NCBI RefSeq assembly: GCF_000003855.2
Contig: NW_003101679.1
Span: 876,417-940,416 of the forward strand
DNA from: Blastomyces gilchristii SLH14081
Lineage: Eukaryota > Ascomycota > Eurotiomycetes > Onygenales > Ajellomycetaceae
Direction: 5' to 3'
DNA: 64,000 bases
The notes under the pieces are model-generated. The model worked only from the letters and a program-made list of their open reading frames with translations. It ran no database searches and was not told the origin of the DNA. Positions 37,926 through 50,088 of the stretch are shown one piece after another. The first letter of the stretch is position 1. Each line of letters opens with the position of its first letter. The position numbers were made by a program, and so were the translations under genes.

Positions 37926-38459
37926 ACAACCTCTACGGTCTGTCGTCAGTGTATCTAGACTTCAACACCAAGTCTCACCCTTGTACTACTCCTCTCAATC
38001 TGGCTCATCCCCGGCAGAACAATACAAAAAGATACCTCGGCAACAGCATTCAATACATAACCAGCGGACAACGAGTCAACAGCACATCAACAACTATAAA
38101 ATCAGTATACTTCAAGGTCTGACTGAGCCTTTGATCCCTGCACAGTGAGATATATTAAATCTAGCTTTAATACCTCAATATTCAATAGATTCTGCAAGGG
38201 ATTGAGAACAGCAATACTAGGTTTCTATTGAATTTGAGAATTAACTCTATATTGATATAATCATTGACAAAGTCTTCTATTTTGAGATATAAATAACCAG
38301 TTCCTCTACATCCCGCTGGCAATATTTATATTATCATATAGAAACAGACTTATATTCTCTATAATATCAAGACTCTGAAGAGGGAAAGTCTTGATAGAGA
38401 GTATACAGTAATGCATATCTTAGCAGTTTCTATCTCATTCTTCTGCAGCAGTTAATGCA
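37926..38459. other. Unassigned segment with a CpG-containing island
   Basis: 37926-38120 is GC-richer and keeps CpG (CTACGG, GTCGTC, CCCCGG, CCTCGG, CAGCGG, AACGAG), unlike its surroundings. A plus-strand frame runs from the island into mutated DNA as far as about 38420 with TGA/TAG/TAA interruptions (EQYKKIPRQQHSIHNQ, then ILNLALIPQYSIDSARD). I do not recognise it. It could be the edge of another insertion or a gag-like remnant. Confidence 0.4.
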
Positions 38460-39073
38460 AAAAAAAGATCTTAGAAATAGTTTTTTACTTCTCTTGAAAA
38501 AGTAAGGTGTTTTTCTCTGGGTTTTACACAATATTCTTACAAAGAATAAAAAACAGAGCTGTTTTCTGTCATAATTTCATATTCTTTTAAGTAAGAATTA
38601 CTTTTCCAGTGGCTGAAGAGCTTTCATTAATACTTAATTCTTTTTTACACTCTTTATTAACTGATTTGAGTTGCACACTTGTTGTGTGAGGAGAATTGAA
38701 TGATTTAGAATAAAATTGAATAGTTTTAATCAATTTCTCTGCAAAAAATTGATTTATTTTTTGTCAGTTTTTCTCTCAAAAACTGTCATATCATCTGATT
38801 CATTATCAATTGATATCATACTCTTCCTCACTGTATCTCAAGAAAGAGATTGTAAAGATCTTATTGATTTATCTTAAAAATCAATTTTAGTTTATTAGAT
38901 TCTCTTCAAAAATCTAACCTAGTTACTGAACTAGTGTGAAAAAAATCAGGTGTTTTATACATAAAAGTCTTTTATTCTTCTTTTGAAACAGTCTGATCAA
39001 CTTTTCAATTGAAAACAGACTTAGAAATATCTCAATTGAAACAGTCTGATCAACTTTTCATTGAGTGAGAACA

Positions 39074-40453
39074 ATGAGTTCAAAAATACACTCAGTTGAT
39101 GTGGAAAAAGATGCTTTCTCAAATGCTATTTCTGAGATTGAAATTCTGAAGAGAAGAAAGAAAGAAGAAATAGAGAAACAACAAGTTCTTGAAATACAGG
39201 AACTTGAAAAAGCAAGCAAGATTCTTGAAAAGCAGTGTCTGAGTGAGATGAATGAAGAAGTTCTGTTAATTCTTCATGCTCAGACTAGACAACTACAGAA
39301 GGTGATCAAGTTCAAACTTGAAATCTCAAACATAGTTCAAAAAACATTGAAAATTCCTTGTACAATCACTGACTCTTTATCTTGCTCTTCTTCTTTTTTT
39401 CCTACTTCTTCTTCTTCTTTGAATCAGAAGAAAACATATGCTCAAGCAGCTGAATCTGCTGTCTCTAAACCTGCTGTCTCAAAACCTGCTCAAAATCCTG
39501 AGAAAACTGAGAAGAATACTGTTCATACCTCTATTCATAGAAAAGTGAAAAAGAAAATGCAAAAAGAGAAAAACTTTCAAATCTTCAGAAATAGAAGACT
39601 TATTCTCAAAGTCTCAAACTAGAACATTCTGCAAAGAAACAAGCTAAACTCAAATCTCATTTTCAGAATCAGAAATGAAATTAATCAGCAGTTCTTTTCT
39701 CAGTTAATAACTGATATTGAAGTTCAAAAATCAGTTATAGCTTCAATTGAGTCATCATTCTTTGAAAACTTCATCATTCTGACTACAATGTCTGAATTCA
39801 GTGCTGAATTCCTTATTCAGAATGAGAATCTCTGAAAGTCAGCAGTAGAATCTTTGCTAAACACAATAATTCTATCTGAGAGAGATGAAAAGTGAGACAA
39901 ATTCATTCTTCATGATATTTCAGTTGAAATTTTTGACTGTGAAGAAGAAATGCTACTTCTCAAAAATGAATTGAAAGAATACAACTCTATTCAACTAAGA
40001 AAGAAGCCTGTATGACTAAATTCAATTGAGTTCAGATAAAGTAGGAGAAATGCCTCTGTTCTAGTATATATAAAAACACTTAAACAGTCAAAGATCTCTG
40101 AAGTAAGAGTAGCAGATTTGAAAATGAGAGTTCATGAATACAAAGACTCAAGAATGAATCTCAAAGCTCAAACACAGTGTTCAAACTGTCAAAGATATGA
40201 ACACTTTGCAATCTCATGTTTTAGAGACTCAAAATGTGCATTCTGTGCCAGAGATCACAAAACTAGTGAGCATAAATGTGAAACATGCTCAAAAAGAGGT
40301 GAAATATGTCAACACACTCTGCTTAAGTGCTCTAATTGCAAAGAAAAACATGTATCTAGCTCAAAAGAATGTATGTTTACTCCTAGAACTTAAAAGAACT
40401 GAAGAAAAGATGAAGCTCAAAGTCAATCTAGAACTGAAGAGAAGAGTTAAGCC
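39074..40453 (+). pseudogene. LINE ORF1 (gag-like, three CCHC knuckles)
   Basis: The ATG at 39074 (MSSKIHSVDVEKDAFSN) opens a coiled-coil, Lys/Glu-rich N-terminus that stays open to 39622. The frame resumes after stops, with knuckles at about 40158-40393: CSNCQRYEHFAISC, CAFCARDHKTSEHKC and CSNCKEKHVSSSKEC. MITE copy 2 is inserted just downstream at 40454. Nucleic-acid chaperone function is inferred from the knuckles. Confidence 0.75.
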
Positions 40454-40959
40454 TAGACTGGCCACTGAGACCATGAATTTCACGTTTGGTTCCATTTGGT
40501 CTGGTTCCATACATTTCTTGACGTGAATCCCGCTGGGACTGGCTATCAAAAAAACATGTAAAGTGACTATATATCAGATCTTAAAATGGAACCATGACTT
40601 GAAAAAAATGAGAAAGTGATCTCATTTGGTTTCATTTAGTCTCATTCTTGACATAAAGTTACTATTTTTAGACATTTTAAGGTTTTTTTTAGACTATTTT
40701 TAATTTTTTAAAAAGTAACGCTTTTTGATAACGCTCAAATGAGATTTAAAGTCATTTAAAGCAATAAAAATAATTTAAATTGAGAAGTGGAAATCATGGT
40801 CTCATTTGGAAAATGTGACAAGAGTAGACAGTAAGTCTCACTGGGACAGTATGGGACTACTATCTAATGTTAAAACCGTGTAATGGAATCAGTCGAATTG
40901 GTAATGAGACTATCAAAAAATCTGGTCCTGGTCCCAGACACGGTCACACGGTCAGTCTA
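40454..40959 (-). mobile_element. 506-bp MITE, copy 2 (best preserved, in the LINE)
   Basis: Exactly 506 bp in reverse orientation relative to copies 1 and 3. The ends are TAGACTGGCC and GGTCAGTCTA, with an 8-bp target duplication GTTAAGCC at 40446-40453 and 40960-40967. It keeps CpG sites (ACGGTCACACGG, CCCGCTGGG), so it is the least mutated copy and the best template for the family consensus. No coding capacity. Confidence 0.93.
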
Positions 40960-41219
40960 GTTAAGCCAGTAGACTTATAACTGCAAGCTTAAAAAGAAGA
41001 AACTCTTAACTATCTAAATCTTCAAACTTCAATTCTCCTGCTAAATGTAAACAGAATTTGAATCCTCAAACTTCTGTTAAGATTAGAGAATTGAGAAATG
41101 ACTCTGGTGATAAACTAGATATAATGTAAGCAGTTGAGATTCCTACTTTTCAAAATAGTTATAATCTACTATCTGATAATAGTGACTAGATCCTACTCTA
41201 TCTCTACTCTCTTTTAGTA

Positions 41220-44200
41220 TGAATATACAACAAAAACAACAAAAAAAGTTTAAAAACTCTTCAAAAATCACATTTATTCAAAATAATGTGAATAGAAACT
41301 CAAATTGTATTTATTCTTGTCTTCAAATTGCATTTGAATAAAAAGTTGATTTTATACTACTTCAGAAACTGAATTTTGATGCTGAGCAAAATTATATCAT
41401 TTCTCATTCAAGCTACTACTGCTTTCTATCTCAAAAGTCTGAGATAAAGTCAAGAGTAGTGATCTATGGAAGAAAGAGATTAAGATATCAATTTAATCTA
41501 AGATTTGATATCATGTCTGACCCTGATATTCTGGTGGGTGATATTATAGATAAAGAAAATGAGTTTGATACTATACAGCTCATAAATATCTATAATGAAA
41601 AGTCATTGAAGAAAAATAACAATATCTGAACAATTGATAGAGGATTTCTGAACATAACTTCATCAAGAAACTCTATAATTGCAGGAGATTTCAATGCACA
41701 TCATTTCTGATGAAATTCAGAATGCAAGAGAGCAGTGAGAGCTGATAATCTGATTGAATGAACCTTTGAGCATTCAATAGATTTGGTTAATAAGTCTGAT
41801 CAATAAACATTCTTTAGAAAAGGCATGAAACAGAAGTCTATTATAGATCTAATCTTCATGTTATAAAATCTAATGAAAAGAAGACTTGTAAACTGATTTA
41901 TTGATTCAAATGAGACATCAGGATCAGATCATGAGATTATTCAATTTGATATTGAACTGAGTGAAAAATAAATGAGTGAAAATTCTCTTCTCTCTAATCA
42001 GTATAACTTTGAAAAAGCTGATTGAAAAGCAGTTGAAGAAAGCATAAAACTGTTAAAATCTGAAAGACAGAATGAGCTATATTGGAATTCTGGTCAAGAT
42101 ATCTCAAATGAAATGCTTGAGAATAGAGTGAAGCTTATTACATCTATTATTCTAACAAGTGTTAGAGATAATATTTCAAAGAGAAAATCTTCTGAGTATT
42201 CAAAACCTTGATGAAATGAGAATATCTCATCTAAAAGAAAAGAATTAGCTACTATTAGAAGAGATTGAAAGAATGATATAATATCTGATAAAGAGTTCAA
42301 AGCTGTTAGAAATGAATATTTTTCAGATATTAAAAGAGCTAAAATAGACTACTGGAATAAATTTCTTGAAGAAGCACAAGAGAAGAAAGTTTTTAAAGCT
42401 TTTAACTATACTAAAACAAGAAGTGTAGCAAAACTTCCAGCCTTAGAATATGAGTTTCAGAATGAATCATATACAGCAAACTCTTTTGAGGAAAAATGTC
42501 AAGCTTTCATGAGAATTCTCTTTCAGAACTCACCAGATTCAGATTCAGATTCAGAGGAAGAGAATATATCACTTCTTAACTACATTAATGAAAATGACTG
42601 GGAATGGCCTGATCTTACACAAGATGAATTAGAGTCAGCTATCTTCTCAAGTTCTGTTAAAACTGCTGCAGATCCTGATTCAATTAATCACTTGATTATT
42701 CAAAATACATATTTCTACTTAAAGAATGAATATTTTGAGCTCTTTTTCAATCTCTTGAAAAATGAATATCATTCTGAATGCTGGAGAGAAGTCACTGAAG
42801 TGATTCTTATAAAATCTAATAGAAAAACTTCAATTTCTAAGTTATATAGAGTAATATCTCTATTGAACTGTCTAGAAAAGGTTTTAGAAAAGATAATAGC
42901 TACTCAACTATCTTTTATAAGCTCTGTCAGTAATTCTCTTTTATTCAGTGAACAAATGAGAGATAGAAAACAGTGTTCTGCAATTGACACTGTTCTCTCA
43001 GTTATTCATGATATTCAAATAGCAAAGCATGAAGATCTGGTCTCAACTGCAGTTTTTATTGATATAAAAGAAGCATTTGATTATGTTTCAAAGTCAAAGC
43101 TAATTCAGATATTGAAGATATTAAAACTGTCACTTTCTCTAATAAAATGAGTTAACTGTTTTATATCTAAAAGAATTATACAACTTTTCTTTGATGGAAT
43201 GAAATAAGACAAGACTGAGATAAAAATAGAAGTATCATAAGAATCTTCAATCTCACTCATTTTATTTGCAATATACACTGCATATCTATTCAAGAATAGA
43301 AATATGAGAATAGTGAGATCTTCAAGTTCTGTGAATGATATTGATCTAGTCTACAGCTCAAAAACTATCAAAGAGAATTTGAAAGTGATTGAAGAAGCTG
43401 CAAAGGAAATCTTTGTTAGAGCAGATATCAATCAAATTCAATTTAATATGAATAAAACTGAGTTAATTCATTTCTTTTCTAGATTCAATGAGAAAGAACT
43501 GTCTCTATCTCTTTTAAATAGAGAGATTAAACCCAGTGTAAATATCAAATGATTAGAAGTATGATTAAACTCCAAGTTGAACTTTAAATATCACATTCAA
43601 CAAAGAACTGTCAAGGCAGAAAGGCTATTGAACAACATAATCAGACTATCAAATACAGAGAGAGGTCTATTCTTCCAGGCTATGAGACAGTTATATATAG
43701 CCTGTATTACATCAGTAGCTGATTATGAAGTTCAAGTTTGATGAAATAATCAAGAGAATTTCACTGAACTCTTTCAAAGTCTGCAAAACAGAGCCTTGAG
43801 AAGAATTCTGAGAGTATTCAAATCATCTTCTATTAAAGCAATGAAAATTGAAGCTTCAATTCCTCCTCCTGCTATTAGATTTGAAAAGGCCTGTATAAAC
43901 TATGCTCTGAGAGTTATAAAGATGAGCTCAAATCATATAATCAGAGAAAGAGTCTTATCTTCATTTTCATCAATTAACTCTGGAAATGAACTGAATTGAA
44001 ATAGATTTCTTGATTGAAATGAAAATGATTCTTCAAAGAAAATGCCTTCTCAACTTTACAGACTATGCTCTCTAATTAAAAATCAATTTTCTTCTTTAAA
44101 TGTTGAAAAAGTGAATCATGAGAAGTTATCTCTCTGAAGAGAAAAGCTTGAATCTCTTATAAACTTATAAATAAGTGAACTATCAAAAGAGAAAGAATAT

Positions 44201-45566
44201 GAACAGCATTTGAAGAGAATTTCTATAATCAATATAAAAGACTCTATTCTGATTTATTCAGATGACTTAAAGAATGAGAATCTGAATAGATTAGATGCAG
44301 ACATTGCTTATACTGAAGATAATATCAATTTTATCTCAGATTTCTGAAATCTAGGCTGTGAATCTGAAGTCTTTGATGCTGAACTATTTACAATAGTGAA
44401 AGCTTTCAAACTCATAGAAATAAAATCTCATAAAAGAGAAAATAGTTTGAAAGAGGCATGAATATTCTCTGATAGTCAAGCTGCTTTAAAAAGACTTAGA
44501 AATAGTCAGATTCATAATGATCAAATGAATCTTGAACTGATCTTAAACTCTGTTTTGAAAATTTAAAAGAGAAGAATATCAAAGCTGATAATTCATTTAC
44601 ACTGGGTTCCTACTCATATGAATATTCATGGCAATGAATTGACTGATTCAGCTGTAAAAATGAGTGCAGAATTAAGCAGATCTATTCAAAAAGTTGTGTC
44701 CTGGTCTTTTATAAAGAGAAAAATAAAAGAATCTTGTTTAGACAAGTGAAATGAAAGCTGGCAGAAACAAAATTTTATTATTATTATTATTCTTCCATTA
44801 TACTCATATGCAAGCGGAGCTTATGATGAGTCCTTGCGTGATGTTAAATACAGGTCAAGTGTTGATTATACAGGAGGAAATACAGGTGTTGAGACCACGC
44901 CAAGATAACAAGAACATAGGAAAATACAAAGGAGTGACAATTAGATACATGCGATAATAACTTCCCAGCCCAGGAACATAGAGCAATTCATTGAAGCGAT
45001 TTGTACACCTCTGTATTTATTAGGAACCTGAGGTGCTTGAGTTCCGGATTTAATGTATCCCCTGCGGGTTTCGAACCCACGCGCCTTGGTTTCCCACGCC
45101 AAGGTGCTACCGGGTGGCCGCATTAACCATTCGGCCACCGGGGCGGCAGAAACAAAAGAAGAGTATACATTATTCAAGATTTGAAATAAAACCCAAGTGG
45201 AAATCTTGTTTAATTAAATGTAAAAAGAAAATATTCTCATCTATAATACAGCTGAAACTAGGATATGAGTATTTCAAATCTTATATACAAAGATTTGATG
45301 ATAGATTTGACTCAATAGAATGCTCATTCTGCAATGCAAATGAGAATCCTGAGCATATTGTAATACACTGTGTGTTATACAATAGTCTCAGAGTCAGATT
45401 GAAAGAGAAGTATGATTTAAATCAATTAAATATGAGATTCTTATTCTTAACTGAGACAGGAATTAAATATTTAATAGACTTTCTATCAGAAACTCAAGCA
45501 GCTATAAGAAAATGGCTAAATTCAGAATTATCTGAATATGAAGAGAAGGAAATCAATCAGATATAG
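41220..45566 (+). pseudogene. LINE ORF2 (endonuclease, RT, RNase H), broken by stops and a SINE
   Basis: The endonuclease domain shows GDFNAHH at about 41683 and SGSDHEIIQFD near 41930. The RT region is open over 42509-43150 (ISLLNCLEKVLEKIIATQL, FIDIKEAFDYVSKSKL). The expected DD box reads VNDIDLVYSS near 43330, with the first Asp lost. RNase H has EVFDAELFTIVKAFKL and HWVPTHMNIHGNELTD (about 44600-44650). After the SINE the frame resumes at KKSIHYSRFEIKPKWKS and ends with a finger CSFCNANENPEHIVIHC. In-frame TGA codons are frequent. Confidence 0.85.
44773..45144 (-). mobile_element. tRNA-derived SINE inserted in LINE ORF2
   Basis: 372 bp flanked by a perfect 13-bp duplication GGCAGAAACAAAA (44760-44772 and 45145-45157). 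On the minus strand it starts GCCCCGGTGGCCGAATGG (A box) and has GGGTTCGAAACCCGC (perfect B box), so the head resembles a class II tRNA (Ser/Leu type). It ends TATAATGGAAGAATAATAAT with a short AAT tail, nearly the same as the 3' end of the host LINE. It is GC-normal and shows no sign of the mutation that hit its surroundings. It is not a functional tRNA gene: the anticodon arm and acceptor pairing are not convincing. Confidence 0.92.
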
Positions 45567-45856
45567 TCTGTTAAAACAGCTATATACTATCTTTTAATAA
45601 TTTGTTTTGTTACAGTCTTTCTTTACTTTATCTTTTCCTTTCAATTTCTTTCTGTCTATCTATTTAATATGTCTATCTTTAAGACTGTGTTCTCTTTTCC
45701 TTTGTCATGATATTGTCAAATGATTTCAAAGTATCAGAAGATGTTAAAACACTGCAATTTGTAAACAGTTTTTATATTCTGAGCTGGAATTTTCTGATTT
45801 TGCATATCTGAAATTGATGAATGTATAATAGTTAACTTTACAGATATAGGAAAAAC

Positions 45857-45879
45857 CCTGAGAACTAAAAGTTCTCAGG
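45857..45879 (+). other. 3' UTR stem-loop of the LINE
   Basis: CCTGAGAAC pairs perfectly with GTTCTCAGG over 9 bp, with a 5-nt TAAAA loop, about 40 nt upstream of the AAT tail. In some LINE families a 3' stem-loop is recognised by the RT; that role here is inference. Confidence 0.7.
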
Positions 45880-45940
45880 TAGATGTCATAGTCTCTGACT
45901 GCATACATCTATAATTGAAGAATAATAATAATAATAATAC

Positions 45941-47300
45941 TGTGATCTAGAATATGTAGAAGCTCTCTATCTAGAATCTTTATTTAGATATAACTTGATA
46001 GCTCATATGCACAAGGAATTCAGTCACTTAGAAAGCTCTGAACTCATAAGTGTACTCAAATCAAGAGTATACTAGTCAAGCATGACTGAGAATATTCAGA
46101 TGTATACTCATGAGTGTCTGAATTATCAGGTTGTGAAAGAATCTAAGAAAGAGTTAGAATACAAGAAAGTACAACATCAGATGAAGTGTATAATACAATC
46201 ATTTAAATGATGAAAGATGAATCTTATAGACATATTATTACAGATGCTAAATGAAAATCAATGAATAATCACTGCTATTGATTACACTACTAGCTGACCA
46301 GTTGCAAAAGCAGTTTCAGAGATGATAGAGAAGATGATGATGAAATTTCTATATAATGAGATTCATGTTAACTATGAAATGCCACATGAGATTCTAACTG
46401 ATAATAATATGAATCTTGTAGAAGAAGCAGTGAGACATTTCATGAGTCAGTTATAGATAAGATATTATAGAACAACATTATATCATCTGCAGATGAATAA
46501 GAAGATGATATACTTGAATGAAATCTTGAGTAACATGCTGATGAAATATCTAGTAAACAAGTCTACAAGACTATGAAATGAATATCTTGAGCAGGCGCTA
46601 CTGATCACATGAATTTGATAGTATATAGTCTTCAAGCATTCATCATTCTATCTGTTGTATGAATTGCATCTGCGCATCCCGGAGAATGCTTCAGAAAAGA
46701 TGAAGAAGAGAACAGTTATGAATGCAATAGTCGCGGACATAGCAGAAACAGCAGTTACAGATGTAGCAGTAGCAGTTGCAGACACAACAGTTGCAGATAT
46801 GAAATCAAGATTGAAAGAGATCAGTCACACACATGCAAAAGCTAATAAGTTACTTCTAAATTAAACAATTCAATTAAAAAGAATACAAGACTCACTAGTT
46901 AAGAAATCAAGTCTCAAGATAAAAATATAAGTTCTTATACACAATGAGAGTTCTGAGAAGTTTCAATCTAGATGGTTTGAATCATATAAAATACTCAAAT
47001 CACATTCTCTGAGAATATACACATTGAAAGAATCAGAGAGACAGATCTTATACAACTTAATTAATGATTTATAACTTATGAAAGTAAAGATGCAAGATCT
47101 GAGCAGATTATAATTATTCACAGTACTATTATCAGCATTGAAAAAGAAGAGACTTACAATTGAAAAGTCTTATAAGATAAGAGAAATCATAGACACTTAT
47201 GAACTAGATAATCTCACTTATTTCAATCTTTTCACAATTATAAGAAAAGAATGAGAAGTAATGAAGAAATCAGATGAATATCACACTTCAATAAGTGATA
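45941..47300 (+). pseudogene. Orphan Ty3/gypsy integrase fragment
   Basis: A plus-strand stop-containing frame begins right after the LINE tail. The zinc-binding part reads LIAHMHKEFSHLES with YTHECLNYQ. The core reads LIDILLQMLNENQ, IITAIDYTTS, EILTDNNMNLVEEAVRHFM. The C-terminal part has YHLQMNKKMIYLNEILS, FQSRWFESYKILKSHSL and KSYKIREIIDTYELDN. It overlaps in content with the integrase C-terminus of element E at 50603, so it belongs to a different gypsy element. No matching LTRs or RT were found. The open frame 46655-46864 is its least damaged piece. Confidence 0.75.
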
Positions 47301-50080
47301 AGACTGTAGTCAGTTGTATAATAACATGCTGCAGATAGCAGACATAACATAGTAAAGAGCAGTCTCAAAGCAGCAGACTTGCACATGAATCAGATCACAG
47401 AAGAAAAAGAAATTCAGAGTTAAATTCAACTGTTTATATCAGTTCAATCACAGAGATCACAGAGAATAAACTATCTGAAATATTCACAGACATATGAGAT
47501 TAAGTCATCTCAATTTCTGAGAATACTCAGAGATTGAGTAAGATTAGTTTCAATAAGCTGTTCACTGTAGTGATCTGAGCGGGCGAAGAGAGACAGTATA
47601 ATATATAAGACAGAATTATAAAAGATAGAAGCTGCTGAATCTAGTCACTGAATACTGTATTATATAGAGATCATGTAAGAGTAGTGATTAGCAGATAAAG
47701 AAAAAGTGTAAGAAAAGAAATAATAAATTGATTATCAACTGTAAGAGTCAGCTGTAAAAGACAAATGTTATTATACATACTTTATTCATTTTCATATGTT
47801 ATATATTTAAATCTATTTTCAACACCATGTCATCTGAAAAACATCAAAAACAAAGAAAATCTCAAAACTCAAGATCTGTAAGAGATTTAAGAGCTGCAAG
47901 CCACTCTTATAATAATACTATGTATGTCTTCAATTTCTCTACCACTCTGTGTACAACATTAATGTCATTTATCACAAGATTGACTGAAATGTCAATATAG
48001 AAATGCATATGTGTATGCATAGAGAAATTGAAGAAGAGCACAGAACTCACAGAATCAGAAGTCAGAACAGAGAGAGCAGAGACAGAAGAAACAGAAGAAG
48101 AAGAAGATACAGAATCAGATGAATGATAATAAGAGTTACTCAGAGTCAAACACTTACAACTCAGTGTACACACAATCTTTCTCACAGAGAAGAGAGAGAA
48201 AGTAATGAGAGAAGCTTAAGAATAGAAGAGAGTAGTCTCAGCAGTGTTATCATCTTTAATTAGAATGATCTCTGATATCAGAGCAACTAAGAATCATTAT
48301 TAGTATATAAAAATTATAAAATCAGAGATGAGAACAGTTACTGAATGAACACTCACTAATCTTAGAGTTGTACATATAATTATAACACATACAAGGCTTC
48401 TCAGAAAGAGAGAGAGAGACATGAGAGAATGTAGAAAGCAGAATACAGTGTGTGAACAGCTTATTTCTATAATAATATCTCAGATAAGATGTATAAGTCT
48501 TACATCTGTGAGTGTAAAAGAGTACAACATTCATATTCTCATTCTCAAAAACACAGATATCTTTTGTCTGTATTACAAAGTCAGATAACAGATATCAGAG
48601 AATAGACTGATACAGATCTATCATTCTGAAGAAATTTATTAGAGCAGATATCTTCATAATATTGAACTTTACAGTTATAAAAAGCTTCTTAATATCTATG
48701 AATATCACAACTTTATACACAGTAAAACTCATAATAATTTTCTCTAAGAATAGAAAAATCAGTATTAGAAAGAAAAGATGAAAAAGAAAAAGACTTATAA
48801 TCTTAACACTGTTAAAGAAGAAGATGATTCTTCAGTATAAATAAACAATTATTTTATTATAAATATTTAAAATAAATATAATAATCAGCATCTGTGATCA
48901 AGCTTCAGATAGTTATGTTATATACAGTCTTTATACAATAAATTATTCTGAGAGTCAGTAAGAAGAGTGAGAGTATATACACTGAGAAACATGATTTATT
49001 AAGTTCATATAACATCTTCTTGAAACAAGAAGAGCTGATAATAAAAGCAGAGACAGTAAAATCAGAAGTAGCAGAAGTAAGAGTCGCGGGAACAGAGATA
49101 GCAGAAGCAGGAGAACCAGACACAGAGATAAGTGTAGAAGATTGAGAAGCAGTAGAGAAAGAAACAGAGAGAGAAGCAGCAGAGAAAGAAGTAGCAGAAG
49201 AAGTAAGAAGAGATATGAAAAATCTGATTATACATAACACAGACAATTTCTTTATTATCACATTCTCTAAGTTCTTGATCAATGATTCAACATTGAGTTC
49301 ACTATTATCAGTGAATACAGATCTGTCAATATATAAAGATTCTATATAAATAAAAATAAATATATCAGCATCTGCATCTATGCAAAATTGTGTCAGAAAA
49401 CATAATCAGAAACTCACTGAGAAGAAAAAATAGTTAAAAATGTATAAGAAGATGAAGAAGATGTGTCATTTATAATAATATATTCTGATAATTGTTAGAA
49501 GATAAATAAGTTCTGATTATATTTCACAACATATTACACTTACTGTTAATAAACTGCTTAATATGAGTACTACAATAACACTTGTTATGAGAACAGAGAG
49601 TCATTGTCAGAAATGTATACAATGTAATAGATGAATAGATAAAAAGAGTTGAACAGAAAAAGAAGTAGAAATCTTGAATGATAGTGACATTCAATGATGA
49701 TAATAATGAAGAAGATAATTGAAGAATGAGAAAAATTAGTGAATGAGAGATGTAATATAGTGAAAGTTTCTTTATAAGAGTATATACAGAATACTAGCTG
49801 AATCAGAGATAGATCACAAGATCATGAACACTAGTAGCGCGCTAATCCGCATGAAGCTAGAACAGATATTATAATTATGTAAGTGTAACTGAATCTGATG
49901 AGAGAGAATGTGATTCAGAAGAATATACAATTATTGAATAATAACACAGCTGCTTCTGAACTTGCTTACAAGTGTAAAGAGAGTCATAGCAGCCACTAAT
50001 TAATTTAGTGTATGATATTACAATATATAAGAAGCCGGTGTATACCTGTAATTGTACACTGACAAGCAATCTTTGAATCA
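47301..50080. other. Degenerate AT-rich segment, no recognisable gene
   Basis: About 2.8 kb of mutated sequence between the orphan integrase and MITE copy 3. It includes acidic Glu/Thr-rich plus-strand stretches near 48020-48120 and 49040-49200 whose reverse strand reads as Ser-rich frames. Small CpG remnants lie near 47579, 49091, 49838 and 50034. A start at about 47829 reads MSSEKHQKQRKSQNSRSVRD. I cannot assign these pieces; they may be the 3' part of the orphan gypsy element or a further insertion. Confidence 0.4.
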
Positions 50081-50088
50081 CATATTAA

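Larger units (their letters stand above)
38460..45940 (+). mobile_element. Tad-like non-LTR retrotransposon (LINE), interrupted by a MITE and a SINE
   Basis: It has an ORF1 with CCHC knuckles and an ORF2 with apurinic endonuclease, RT, RNase H and a C-terminal Cys/His finger. The 3' end is a stem-loop followed by GAAGAATAATAATAATAAT. RNase H after RT and ORF1 knuckles are typical of the fungal Tad clade. The 5' boundary is approximate. The 5' leader contains a repeated motif CAGTCTGATCAACTTTTCA at about 38990 and 39040. I could not find a target duplication. It is less mutated than the gypsy elements but still has many in-frame TGA codons. Confidence 0.85.

Noticed and set aside
45020..45144. 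Functional tRNA gene on the minus strand (intact A and B boxes)
   Set aside because: Acceptor and anticodon arms do not pair convincingly, the unit continues into a 372-bp body with an AAT tail, and it has a 13-bp target duplication. A tRNA-derived SINE explains all of this.
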